This document shows positions 10,221 to 18,087 of a DNA stretch of 64,000 bases, piece by piece. A program made the translations under genes and the position numbers. The notes beneath the pieces were generated by a model. The model saw only the letters and a list, made by a program, of their open reading frames with translations. It did no database searches and had not been told where the DNA came from. Source of the DNA: CBDCWT01 sp965223305 (GTDB lineage: Bacteria > Planctomycetota > Planctomycetia > Pirellulales > Pirellulaceae). The stretch covers positions 1-64,000 of the forward strand of contig CBDCWT010000034.1 of the NCBI GenBank assembly GCA_965223305.1. Reading direction: 5' to 3'. The number at the start of each line of letters is the position of its first letter. The first letter of the stretch is position 1.

Positions 10221-10820
10221 ATGGGAAGTCAGGCCAATACCGGGGAAATCTGGAGGCAGCTGCACGATCGCCTCTTGTCCTACGTCCGAGGCCGTGTAAG
10301 CACGTCTCAAGACGCTGAGGACATACTCCAAGATGTGTTCGTCCGCATTCACGCTAACTTGGACGACATGAACGAAGTGCAGAACATCACTGCCTGGGTT
10401 TACCGTATCACCCGCAACGCGATTACCGACTACTATCGCCAGCGGGCCAGAGCCGGTGGTGCTGTCCAGGTACCGGCTGAAATGATGGCTCACATGTCTT
10501 CGCATGACGATGACCGCCAACCGGGATCTGGCTCCCAGGCCGGTCAAGAGTTGGCTGGCTGCATCGAACCGCTGGTGGAACGGCTCCCGGAGGCCTATCG
10601 TCGCGCTCTGACGTTGACCGAACTGGGCGGGCTCACTCAACGGGAAGCAGCCGAGCAGCTCGGTTTATCGTTATCGGGCATGAAATCTCGAGTTGCGCGG
10701 GGGAGGAGTCAACTCAGAGAGCTGTTGCTCGGCTGCTGCAACATCGAATTGGACCGGCGCGGAGCGGTCATCGATTTTGAGCGGCGCGAAGGAGCCTGTG
10801 GCAGCTGCGATTGCGAGTGA
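10221..10820 (+). CDS. sigZ: ECF RNA polymerase sigma factor, SigZ type
   Basis: This 199-residue sigma factor would direct RNA polymerase to a specific promoter set. Region 2 is at about 15-78 (DAEDILQDVFVRIH, TAWVYRITRNAITDYYR) and region 4 at about 115-168 (RLPEAYRRALTLTELGGLTQ, REAAEQLGLSLSGMKSRVAR). After region 4 comes a short tail with GCCNIELDRRG and a terminal cysteine cluster (Cys172, 173, 193, 196, 198), a hallmark of the SigZ group. The cysteines could bind metal or arsenite or sense redox state; this is inference from the arsM neighbour. No anti-sigma factor is next to it, which is consistent with control by the tail itself. Confidence 0.85.
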   Translation: MGSQANTGEIWRQLHDRLLSYVRGRVSTSQDAEDILQDVFVRIHANLDDMNEVQNITAWVYRITRNAITDYYRQRARAGGAVQVPAEMMAHMSSHDDDRQPGSGSQAGQELAGCIEPLVERLPEAYRRALTLTELGGLTQREAAEQLGLSLSGMKSRVARGRSQLRELLLGCCNIELDRRGAVIDFERREGACGSCDCE

Positions 10821-10938
10821 AGGTGGGGCTTCCTTCGCGGCGGCGGGCTCGATGGCGTACAATGCCATATCTTGGTACGAGTCGGCGGGATGATCGTCGG
10901 TTCGCGGCTACTTCTACTCCAACAGTGTGAGTCCCCAG

Positions 10939-11655
10939 ATGAGATTTCAATCAAGAACGGTCCTCGGCTGCTTACTGTTGCTGTTGATGTGCATCGTGAA
11001 CGCGCGTGCAGACAAGGCATCGTCGCGCAGTCTCTTTAACGGCAAGGATCTCGCCGGCTGGCACATGGATGTTCCAGAGCTGGATGACAATCCGGAGGCC
11101 CGCAAGCCGTTCAAAGTGCGGGAAGGCCGGTTGGTGAGCTTGGGCACGCCTCGCGGTCATCTGATTACGGATAAGGCATTTCAGAACTATCGGTTGGAGG
11201 TCCACTACCGTTTTCCCGGGACTCCGGGAAACTGCGGCGTATTGGTGCATGCTTCCCAGCCGCGAGCCTTGTACAAGATGTTCCCGAAGTCAATCGAAGT
11301 GCAGATGCATCACACCAACGCTGGTGATTTCTGGTGTATCGTGGAAGACATCCAAGTGGACAACATGGTGAAACGTCGCGGACCGAAGGAAGAGTGGGGG
11401 ATCACCGAAGGCAAAAAGCGTCGAATCCTCAATCTAACGGATGATTCCGAGAAGCCCCTTGGACAATGGAACCGGATGGTGATTGAGTGCGTGGGTAACG
11501 AGATCAAGGTTTGGGTCAACGGCGACCTGGTAAATCACGGGTTCGGTTGCACGGCCTCGAAGGGCCAAATCGCCTTACAGGCGGAAGGATCGGAAGTCGA
11601 ATTTCGTAAGATCCAACTGACGGACATCGAGTCGCTCAGTAAGCAAAGTCCGTAG
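10939..11655 (+). CDS. Secreted DUF1080 (3-keto-disaccharide hydrolase-like) protein
   Basis: This is a DUF1080 concanavalin-like domain protein, a family greatly expanded in planctomycetes and containing 3-keto-disaccharide hydrolases. The ATG at 10939 begins a typical signal peptide (hydrophobic run LGCLLLLLMCIV, cleavage probably after NARA); a GTG at 10927 is also in frame. Family landmarks are SLFNGKDLAGWH near residue 30, GNCGVLVHAS in the middle and the EGSEVEFRKIQL ending. The single domain fills the protein. It follows sigZ by about 120 bases; whether it belongs to the same transcript is unclear and it has no evident link to arsenic. Confidence 0.85.
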   Translation: MRFQSRTVLGCLLLLLMCIVNARADKASSRSLFNGKDLAGWHMDVPELDDNPEARKPFKVREGRLVSLGTPRGHLITDKAFQNYRLEVHYRFPGTPGNCGVLVHASQPRALYKMFPKSIEVQMHHTNAGDFWCIVEDIQVDNMVKRRGPKEEWGITEGKKRRILNLTDDSEKPLGQWNRMVIECVGNEIKVWVNGDLVNHGFGCTASKGQIALQAEGSEVEFRKIQLTDIESLSKQSP

Positions 11656-11693
11656 AGAGTGTCAGCGGACAGTCTAGGATCTGCTCCTCTGGA

Positions 11694-11900
11694 TCGTTTA
11701 ACCGCGCCGCAGAGGGGTCTTTGCCGCGGTGTCTGAACCACTTGGGGGCAGCCTCGACCGGCAAAGACCCCGTCGCCAAGCGCGCCCCCGGGGGGTGGCG
11801 CTGCCTCAGCGACGTACCGTCAACGGGCTCGCCGCCGGAGTTCGCTGAGTTTAGCCAGGTCGCAGCAGGAAAGGTCTCTCCAGCGAACTCCTCTGGGTCG
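11694..11900. repeat. 207-bp direct repeat, left copy, flanking the RAYT gene
   Basis: It is identical to 12604-12810 except at two positions (11754 T versus G, 11826 G versus C). It contains two hairpins: GGGGTCTTTGCCG pairs with CGGCAAAGACCCC, and GGAGTTCGCTG (11837-11847) pairs with CAGCGAACTCC (11881-11891). Small open frames inside it are not thought to be genes. Confidence 0.9.
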
Positions 11901-11918
11901 TAGTACCGACGTCGAATG

Positions 11919-12536
11919 TCACCCATGGTAGGTGATCCAGCCTGGATCCAAGCCGGCGTACGGCTTGACAAAGGACCAATGCTGACGTGGCTTTCCTTCC
12001 TTTTCTGGGTTTTCTTCGACGTACCGGATCGCGTTCTCGATTGCTTCGTCCGAATCCAGAAACACTTTCCATTTGCGGTCGGCCCAAGGTGTTATCGTCT
12101 GGTCAGTGCGGCAATAGTCACGGAGTGGATGAATGTCTTCCTTACGTAGCTGCTTCGTTGCTTTACCTTTTAACAACCGTACAACCTGCTCTACCTTATG
12201 CCAATGTCGGGCGATGACCAAGTGCACATGGTACGGGAGTATTGAGCATGCCCAGATGGTAAGCCCATGGACAGCCGCAGCCGCGGCAAAGCCTCGGCCG
12301 ACGGCGCGGGCCTGCTCGCCGGTGAACTCCACGGCCGGATACTTGAATGTTCGTCGCGCTTCGTCCAATCGGCGCTTCTCGGCGGGTGACAGCTTTAGGC
12401 GTCGCTCTAGCCCCTTCGACGCGGGGCCGAAACGCCTCAGTTCCCACGCACCCACAAAGTCCGACCACGAACCGCGAGGATCGTTCGGTAGCCAGAATCC
12501 ATAGGCACCGATGATGACGTGATAACCATGAACCAT
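11919..12536 (-). CDS. REP-associated tyrosine transposase (RAYT, Y1/IS200-like)
   Basis: RAYTs are single-copy relatives of IS200/IS605 transposases that nick single-stranded hairpins and are thought to spread short palindromic repeats. This 205-residue protein has the metal-binding HUH motif in LPYHVHLVI (His103, His105) and a candidate catalytic Tyr172 in IRYVEENPEKEGK. The opening GYHVIIGAYGFWLPNDPRGS and KYPAVEFTGEQARA are typical of the form common in planctomycetes. The ATG at 12536 has a GGAG ribosome site seven bases upstream. The gene appears intact and lies between two near-identical 207-bp structured repeats, which are its likely substrates or boundaries. Confidence 0.9.
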   Translation of the reverse strand: MVHGYHVIIGAYGFWLPNDPRGSWSDFVGAWELRRFGPASKGLERRLKLSPAEKRRLDEARRTFKYPAVEFTGEQARAVGRGFAAAAAVHGLTIWACSILPYHVHLVIARHWHKVEQVVRLLKGKATKQLRKEDIHPLRDYCRTDQTITPWADRKWKVFLDSDEAIENAIRYVEENPEKEGKPRQHWSFVKPYAGLDPGWITYHG

Positions 12537-12603
12537 ACTCCAAGACTAGCGCTGCCGGCTAAGGCGGCAAGAGAGTTCTCCTACCAAACTCTCGGTCCTT
12601 CGG

Positions 12604-12810
12604 TCGTTTAACCGCGCCGCAGAGGGGTCTTTGCCGCGGTGTCTGAACCACTTGGGGGCAGCCGCGACCGGCAAAGACCCCGTCGCCAAGCGCGCCCCCG
12701 GGGGGTGGCGCTGCCTCAGCGACGTACCGTCAACGCGCTCGCCGCCGGAGTTCGCTGAGTTTAGCCAGGTCGCAGCAGGAAAGGTCTCTCCAGCGAACTC
12801 CTCTGGGTCG
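12604..12810. repeat. 207-bp direct repeat, right copy, flanking the RAYT gene
   Basis: It matches 11694-11900 at 205 of 207 positions with a constant offset of 910 bases. The flanking bases diverge abruptly on both sides. The short stretch before it (12541-12600) carries further small hairpins, for example GAGAGTT with AACTCTC. The 160 bases after it up to the next gene hold that gene's promoter, with nothing I can identify surely. Confidence 0.9.
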
Positions 12811-12973
12811 CGGTTAAACTTGACCGGGTCGCCACTCCTGCCTATTTTCCTTGACTTTCGTGTTTTTTGCCATTAGCGTGCTGGCATATCAGGCTTCTGC
12901 TGTTAGTTCTGGTCGGATGTGGAACTGACGATCACCGCTGCTCACCACTGCAACACCTCACAAGGAACTCACC

Positions 12974-15900
12974 ATGTCCCACTCGAGCAAGCGTCGTTGG
13001 AGTTCGATCCGCAGAAGTCGGCATCAACGGGACCGCGCTCTTAGGCGCGCAGCAAGGCAGCTCGTAGCGGAGACACTCGAGCGGCGAATGCTGCTAGCCG
13101 TCGTCACCAGCGTCGATCCGGCCGCCAACTCGCACGCCGCGCCTGTGTCGACGAATGTCGCAGCGACTTTCGATGAGAACATCAATGCGGGGACTGCCAC
13201 AGCGGACACTTTTGCCGTGCATCGCATGCGGCGCGGTCAACTCGTGGGTGCGGCGGCGACCGTCAGCGCGGCGGGAGATACCGTCACGCTCGATCCCGCT
13301 GCGGACTTCTTCCCCGGCGAGACCGTGAAAGTGACTGCCACGTCAGCCATTCAGGGTGCCACTCCAGTGACGCGGCGTGTCTGGAGTTTTCGGGCAGGTG
13401 TGACCTCAGGGGGTGCCACGTTCGTTGACAGCGGGCAGACCAACTTGGGAAGTACCTACAAGAACCGGCTTGGTGACTTGGACGGCGACGGCGACTTAGA
13501 CGCTTACGTGCTCGATGTTAACGGCACGAACCGGATCATGATGAACGACGGCTCGGGTGCGTTTACTACTTCGCAGACACTTGGGAACTTCGCCACCTAC
13601 GACGTTCGTCTCGGCGATCTCGACGGCGACGGCGACCTGGATGCGTACGCAACGGGCGAGTTATATCTGAACGACCGAGTTTGGATCAACGATGGCGCGG
13701 GCCAATTCGAAATTGGCCAGGTTCTAGCCGATCATGCTGTTCTCTCGGTCGACCTCGGTGATTTAGATGGCGATGGCGACTTAGACGCCTACATCGGAAC
13801 TCGCGAAACCAACCGCGTGTTGATCAACGACGGTAGCGGCAATTTCTCCGACAGCGGCCAGGACATTGGGAACACGCCAAGCCGGAAGGTGAAGATTGGG
13901 GATGTCGACATGGATGGCGACTTGGACCTCCTTTCCGGCAATCCGGACAATCCAGATCGTCTATTCCTCAACAACGGAAACGCTGTCTTCACGGACTCCG
14001 GGCAGCTGATCGGCACCTACAACAGTCGCGAGATCGAATTCGGCGATATAGACGGCGATGGCGACTTAGATCTGCTGATCGTCCACCGCGACATCGGGAA
14101 CCACGTGTGGCTGAACGACGGCGGCGTATTTACTGACAGCGGTCAGCGCATGGGGGATCACGATACTTGGGGGGCCGCTTTTGGTGACCTGGATGGCGAC
14201 GGCGACCTGGACATTATTGAGGGAAACGAGGGTGAGGCCAACCGCGTATGGCTTAACGACGGCGCCGGCGTTTTTACCGACACCGGGCAGGATCTCGGCA
14301 CAGGTGCCACCAGGAGCTTTGGACTAGGCGATCTGGATGGTGACGGGGACTTGGATGCTTTTACCGGCAACAACAGCGGCTCGCGGATCTGGTTCAACCA
14401 GACGCTTGTCCCGTCGGTGACGCTGAGTGCCGATACAGCGACGGTTGACGAGAACCTGGGCACCGCCACGATCACAGCGACCCTTTCGGCAGCGCATACG
14501 GCCGATGTCACAGTCGAATTGGGGATCTCCGGGACGGCAACAGATACGGACGACTACACCATCTCGGCGACACAGATCGTGATTCCCACCGGATCGACGA
14601 GCGGTTCAGTCACGGTCACGGCGGTGCAAGACACGGTAGATGATGACGACGAGACGGTGATTGTGGACATCAGCACAGCCACAAACGCTCAGGAATCCGG
14701 GACACAGCAGGTCACGATCACGATTGTCGACGATGACGATGCGGTTGTCGTCCCTGATGTGACGCTGTCTGTGGACAATGCCAACATCCCCGAAGCGGCG
14801 GGCGTTGCGGCATTCACTGCCACGCTTTCGGAAGTCACGACCGTTCCGGTAACCGTTGACTTGTCCTTGGCTGGGAGCGCTGATGCGAGTGACTACACTG
14901 CCTCTGGGACTCAAATTGTCATCGCAGCGGGCGCGACGACCGGCTCCATCACTGTGACGGCAGTCGATGACGCCGTCGACGAACCGGACGAGACGGTCGT
15001 TGTTGACATCGCCACCGTCACCGGCGGTAACGAATTGGGAACTCAACAGCAGACAACGACGATAACCGACGACGATCTGCCGAAACTGACCGTGACGGCA
15101 CTGACACCTACGGAGTCCGGTTTCGCGGCCGAGTTTAGTGCGGACTTGAATACCGAAGTTTTGAATCTCTACGACACGCAAAGCGGCGGGTTGGGTCCGG
15201 CGGACGTGGTGTTGCAGGGAGCGACGGTCGGGCCAGTGGCGGGTTCCTTAGTGGTAGACGCTGGGCTGCGCCAGGTCACGTTCATCAGAAGTGGCGGTCC
15301 GCTCGCGCCGGATACCTATACCGTGACCATGCGTAGTGCAGCGGACGGATTTGCGGACACGGGCGGCCAGTTGCTGGACGGCAACGACGACGGTACGGAG
15401 GGAGACGACTACAGCAGCGAGTTCACGGTTGCGGCACCGGCTGCCAACGCGGTCACAATTGGGATCCCGGACTTTGTACGTGGTCCTGGTCAGCCTGTGA
15501 ATTTGCCGGCGGATCAAACGGGCATTCCGGTGACGATTAGCGAAGGGACGAATGCGCGGGCTGTCGATTTGCGGATAGCGTACGATCCGGCGCTGCTGAC
15601 GATTGAGGGTGCCACAGTGGGGCCGGATGCGCCTGCTGGAGCCACGGTGACTGCCAATACCAGTACACCGGGGCAAGTGATTTTGATGTTCGTCAGCACG
15701 ACTCCACTAGCGGCGGGGAGCGGCACGTTTATCAGCTTGCAGGCCTCGGTGCCGGCGGCAGATGCCAGTGCGATTTACGGTCGCCAGCAGGTATTGGATC
15801 TACACGACGTTGTTGTCAGCGACGGAAACGATAACGAAGTACCCTCGGTGGTAGACGACGCATTTCAACTGACGAGCTTTTTCGCAGATGTCTCGGGCAA

Positions 15901-16366
15901 TGGACGCGTCAATGCGGCGGATGCGGCGGGGGTGGCTCGGATCGCTGCACTGATCGACAACGGTTTTGCCAGTTCTCCGAATGCGGATCCTCTGATTGTG
16001 GGCGACATCAGCGGCAACAGCAGGCTGAACGCGGCGGATGCCTCGCTATTAGCGCAGTTTGCGGCGTTGATTGATGTACCACAGATCCCGCCGCTTCCCG
16101 CAGGCGTTGTGATTACCGGTGTGAACGTGGCGAATGTGAGGCCGGGGTTGCTGGGCATCCTGACACCTGACGAACGTCTGCCCAACCCGCTCCCCAATCC
16201 AGCCGACGAGGACTCGAGCAGTTCAGCCGCATTTTCGACGTTAAGTGAGATTCCTCGTCCGGCCGTCGACAGTGCGATGGCTGAATTAGAAGAATCGGCG
16301 ACCGACGCCACTGAGAACCAGCCGCAGCTGAGCCTCGAGGACGCGATCGACGAGCTGTTCTCGTAA
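12974..16366 (+). CDS. Secreted FG-GAP propeller/Calx-beta/cohesin-like/dockerin protein
   Basis: This 1130-residue protein is built of modules. A basic N-terminus ends in LERRMLLA (35-42), a LEPR-XLL-type export signal of planctomycetes. An SbsA-like Ig domain follows (about 43-145). Seven FG-GAP/VCBS repeats with the calcium loop GDLDGDGDLDAY cover about 145-475, enough for a seven-bladed propeller. Two Calx-beta domains lie at about 480-590 and 595-697. A planctomycete-type domain (about 700-815), a cohesin-like domain (about 825-965) and a type I dockerin pair (DVSGNGRVNAADA and DISGNSRLNAADA, about 972-1035) follow, then a Ser/Glu-rich tail. It is probably a surface adhesin or scaffold. 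Its last 430 residues closely resemble those of the protease-like protein at 27600-31364. Confidence 0.85.
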   Translation: MSHSSKRRWSSIRRSRHQRDRALRRAARQLVAETLERRMLLAVVTSVDPAANSHAAPVSTNVAATFDENINAGTATADTFAVHRMRRGQLVGAAATVSAAGDTVTLDPAADFFPGETVKVTATSAIQGATPVTRRVWSFRAGVTSGGATFVDSGQTNLGSTYKNRLGDLDGDGDLDAYVLDVNGTNRIMMNDGSGAFTTSQTLGNFATYDVRLGDLDGDGDLDAYATGELYLNDRVWINDGAGQFEIGQVLADHAVLSVDLGDLDGDGDLDAYIGTRETNRVLINDGSGNFSDSGQDIGNTPSRKVKIGDVDMDGDLDLLSGNPDNPDRLFLNNGNAVFTDSGQLIGTYNSREIEFGDIDGDGDLDLLIVHRDIGNHVWLNDGGVFTDSGQRMGDHDTWGAAFGDLDGDGDLDIIEGNEGEANRVWLNDGAGVFTDTGQDLGTGATRSFGLGDLDGDGDLDAFTGNNSGSRIWFNQTLVPSVTLSADTATVDENLGTATITATLSAAHTADVTVELGISGTATDTDDYTISATQIVIPTGSTSGSVTVTAVQDTVDDDDETVIVDISTATNAQESGTQQVTITIVDDDDAVVVPDVTLSVDNANIPEAAGVAAFTATLSEVTTVPVTVDLSLAGSADASDYTASGTQIVIAAGATTGSITVTAVDDAVDEPDETVVVDIATVTGGNELGTQQQTTTITDDDLPKLTVTALTPTESGFAAEFSADLNTEVLNLYDTQSGGLGPADVVLQGATVGPVAGSLVVDAGLRQVTFIRSGGPLAPDTYTVTMRSAADGFADTGGQLLDGNDDGTEGDDYSSEFTVAAPAANAVTIGIPDFVRGPGQPVNLPADQTGIPVTISEGTNARAVDLRIAYDPALLTIEGATVGPDAPAGATVTANTSTPGQVILMFVSTTPLAAGSGTFISLQASVPAADASAIYGRQQVLDLHDVVVSDGNDNEVPSVVDDAFQLTSFFADVSGNGRVNAADAAGVARIAALIDNGFASSPNADPLIVGDISGNSRLNAADASLLAQFAALIDVPQIPPLPAGVVITGVNVANVRPGLLGILTPDERLPNPLPNPADEDSSSSAAFSTLSEIPRPAVDSAMAELEESATDATENQPQLSLEDAIDELFS

Positions 16367-16385
16367 ATGGGGACATCTGTGGACT

Positions 16386-16545
16386 GTAGGACGGGCACTC
16401 TTGCCCGTCTGTGAATTCTGCGGCGGGCACGAGTGCCTGTCTAATAGCGATCAGGTCAGCCATGCATTTCAACTCTGCCGCCAGTTCGAAATCGGCAGGA
16501 CGCACTTGCGGTCCGCTCAAAAGACGGGCACGAGTGCCCGTCCTA
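16386..16545. repeat. Pair of GACGGGCAC palindromes between convergent genes (family D)
   Basis: GACGGGCACTCTTGCCCGTC (16390-16409) and GACGGGCACGAGTGCCCGTC (16523-16542) are strong hairpins. Their outer ends GTAGGACGGG and CCCGTCCTAC are inverted relative to each other, and a weaker copy lies near 16422. They sit between the convergent dockerin and thiolase genes and could terminate both. Confidence 0.65.
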
Positions 16546-16622
16546 CGCCCTCCGCCGATAGCTTCGCCGCTGTTTTGGTCAGCTTGATGCGATCGTCGTG
16601 TCAGATGTCAATGAAAAGCCTA

Positions 16623-17801
16623 TTACTCGGCTTCCACGATCATGGCAACTGCGTTACCACCCCCCAGGCACAGGCTGACAAGTCCGCGCTTGGCCCCGGT
16701 TTGCTCCATCGAAGACAGCAGTGTGACCAGCACTCGAGCACCACTTGCGCCGATCGGATGACCGAGTGAAATGCCGCCGCCGTGAATGTTGACGCGGCTC
16801 GTGTCGAGCTTGAGTTCCTTCAAGCACGCGACCATTTGGGCCGCGAAAGCTTCGTTTATTTCAAACAAGTCGATGTCGTCCAATGACAAGTTGGCACGCT
16901 CAAGAACTTGTTGGATGGCTAGCACTGGTGCGATGAACAGGTCGCGCGGCGCAGTACCACTGGTCGCCTGCGCCACGATTCGTGCGCGCCAGTTGACTTT
17001 CAACTTGTCCGCAGTCTTCTGTCCGACGACTGTCACGGCCGCCGCACCGTCGCTGATCATGGACGAATTCCCCGCCGTGACAGTTCCTTCTTTTCGAAAG
17101 ACCGGTCGCAGGCTCCGCAGAGTTTGCAGGGTCGTCTGCTTTCGTGGGCCTTGGTCTTGCTTGACGATTGTTTCGCCTTGACCGTTCGAGATCTTTACGC
17201 CGACGATCTCACGCGCGAATACATCGGCTGCAATGGCTTCCACCGCGCGTGATTGGCTGAGCAACGCATACTCATCCTGCTGAGCACGCGTGACGTGAAA
17301 CTTGTCAGCGATGTGCTCGGCCAATTCGCCCATTGGGCAATCATTGAAGGAGCACTTGAGTCCATCCAACATCATTGCGTCGTAGAGGGTTGCATCGCCC
17401 AGTCGCACGCCACTGCGAGAGGAAAGCAACAGATGTGGCGCGCGAGACATATTTTCCATGCCGCCCGCGACGATGCAGCGAGCGTCACCCGACCGGATGG
17501 CCTGCGAAGCTAGCATCACGGCCTTCAAGCCTGACCCGCACATTTTGTTAATCGTGAGCGCGGGAACGGAATCAGGAAGGCCGGCCTTGATCGCTGCTTG
17601 TCTCGCGGGGGCTTGGCCGATTCCAGCAGAGATCACGTTCCCCATGATCACTTCGTCAACGTCTTCCGGCCGAACGCCAGCTCGATCGCGCGCTGCGAAA
17701 ATCGCCAAAGCTCCTAGTTCCGGCGCGGCGGATTCAGCCAGAAGACCCTGAAAGACACCGATCGGAGTACGAGCACCTGCAACGAGAAATGCATTGACCA
17801 T
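16623..17801 (-). CDS. atoB: Acetyl-CoA C-acetyltransferase (thiolase)
   Basis: The enzyme condenses or cleaves acetyl-CoA/acetoacetyl-CoA, or the matching step for other 3-oxoacyl-CoAs. The 392 residues are the normal length of bacterial biosynthetic-type thiolases. Catalytic residues are in the expected places: Cys88 in NKMCGSGLKAV, His348 in GGGISLGHPIGASGAR and Cys378 in SLCLGGGNA. A GAGAGAG ribosome site precedes the ATG at 17801. The gene is divergent from the acyl-CoA dehydrogenase gene and is the plausible last step of the acyl-CoA pathway encoded on the other side. The exact chain-length preference cannot be read from the sequence. Confidence 0.9.
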   Translation of the reverse strand: MVNAFLVAGARTPIGVFQGLLAESAAPELGALAIFAARDRAGVRPEDVDEVIMGNVISAGIGQAPARQAAIKAGLPDSVPALTINKMCGSGLKAVMLASQAIRSGDARCIVAGGMENMSRAPHLLLSSRSGVRLGDATLYDAMMLDGLKCSFNDCPMGELAEHIADKFHVTRAQQDEYALLSQSRAVEAIAADVFAREIVGVKISNGQGETIVKQDQGPRKQTTLQTLRSLRPVFRKEGTVTAGNSSMISDGAAAVTVVGQKTADKLKVNWRARIVAQATSGTAPRDLFIAPVLAIQQVLERANLSLDDIDLFEINEAFAAQMVACLKELKLDTSRVNIHGGGISLGHPIGASGARVLVTLLSSMEQTGAKRGLVSLCLGGGNAVAMIVEAE

Positions 17802-17820
17802 CGGACTCTCTCGGTAAGTA

Positions 17821-18009
17821 TTAGGTAGCCGGCGGGCGCGGGCCTGAGCGACATGCTTCGCACTTCGGCGGCTGACGGGGCATCTGACGGGCTCGGATAA
17901 ATTCGGCGACAGATTCGCCAGGCGATTCCAGCAGGCTCACGAACCGATTCGGCGCAGACGAAACGCTCTCAAATACCAGATACTGAGTCTGACGAATTTC
18001 ACACAACAT
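17821..18009 (-). CDS. Possible 62-residue small protein upstream of thiolase
   Basis: An open frame from ATG 18009 encodes a small protein beginning MLCEIRQTQYLVFES and ending in KCEACRSGPRPPAT, with a CxxC pair. Codon third positions look like those of neighbouring genes and the stop lies 19 bases before the thiolase start on the same strand, so it could be co-transcribed. There is no clear ribosome site and no known family. The frame also runs further upstream into the opposing acyl-CoA dehydrogenase gene, so it may be a chance shadow. Confidence 0.3.
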   Translation of the reverse strand: MLCEIRQTQYLVFESVSSAPNRFVSLLESPGESVAEFIRARQMPRQPPKCEACRSGPRPPAT

Positions 18010-18087
18010 GATACAAAACGCATAGCTTGGTGCTAACACTGCTTCGGATGTGGTTGCGGTTACTTCCGATACTGGAGGCGAAATCTC

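Noticed and set aside
11721..11903. Open frame of 60 codons in the 207-bp repeat, with an 81-codon counterpart at 12631
   Set aside because: They result from the repeat sequence itself, have different ends in the two copies and overlap strong hairpins.
12850..12883. TTGACT followed after 16-17 bases by TTAGCG as a sigma-70-type promoter of the dockerin gene
   Set aside because: The -10 match is poor and planctomycete promoter consensus is uncertain.
16386..16545. CRISPR-like repeats
   Set aside because: Only two or three hairpins are present with unequal spacing and no cas genes; they fit a REP family.
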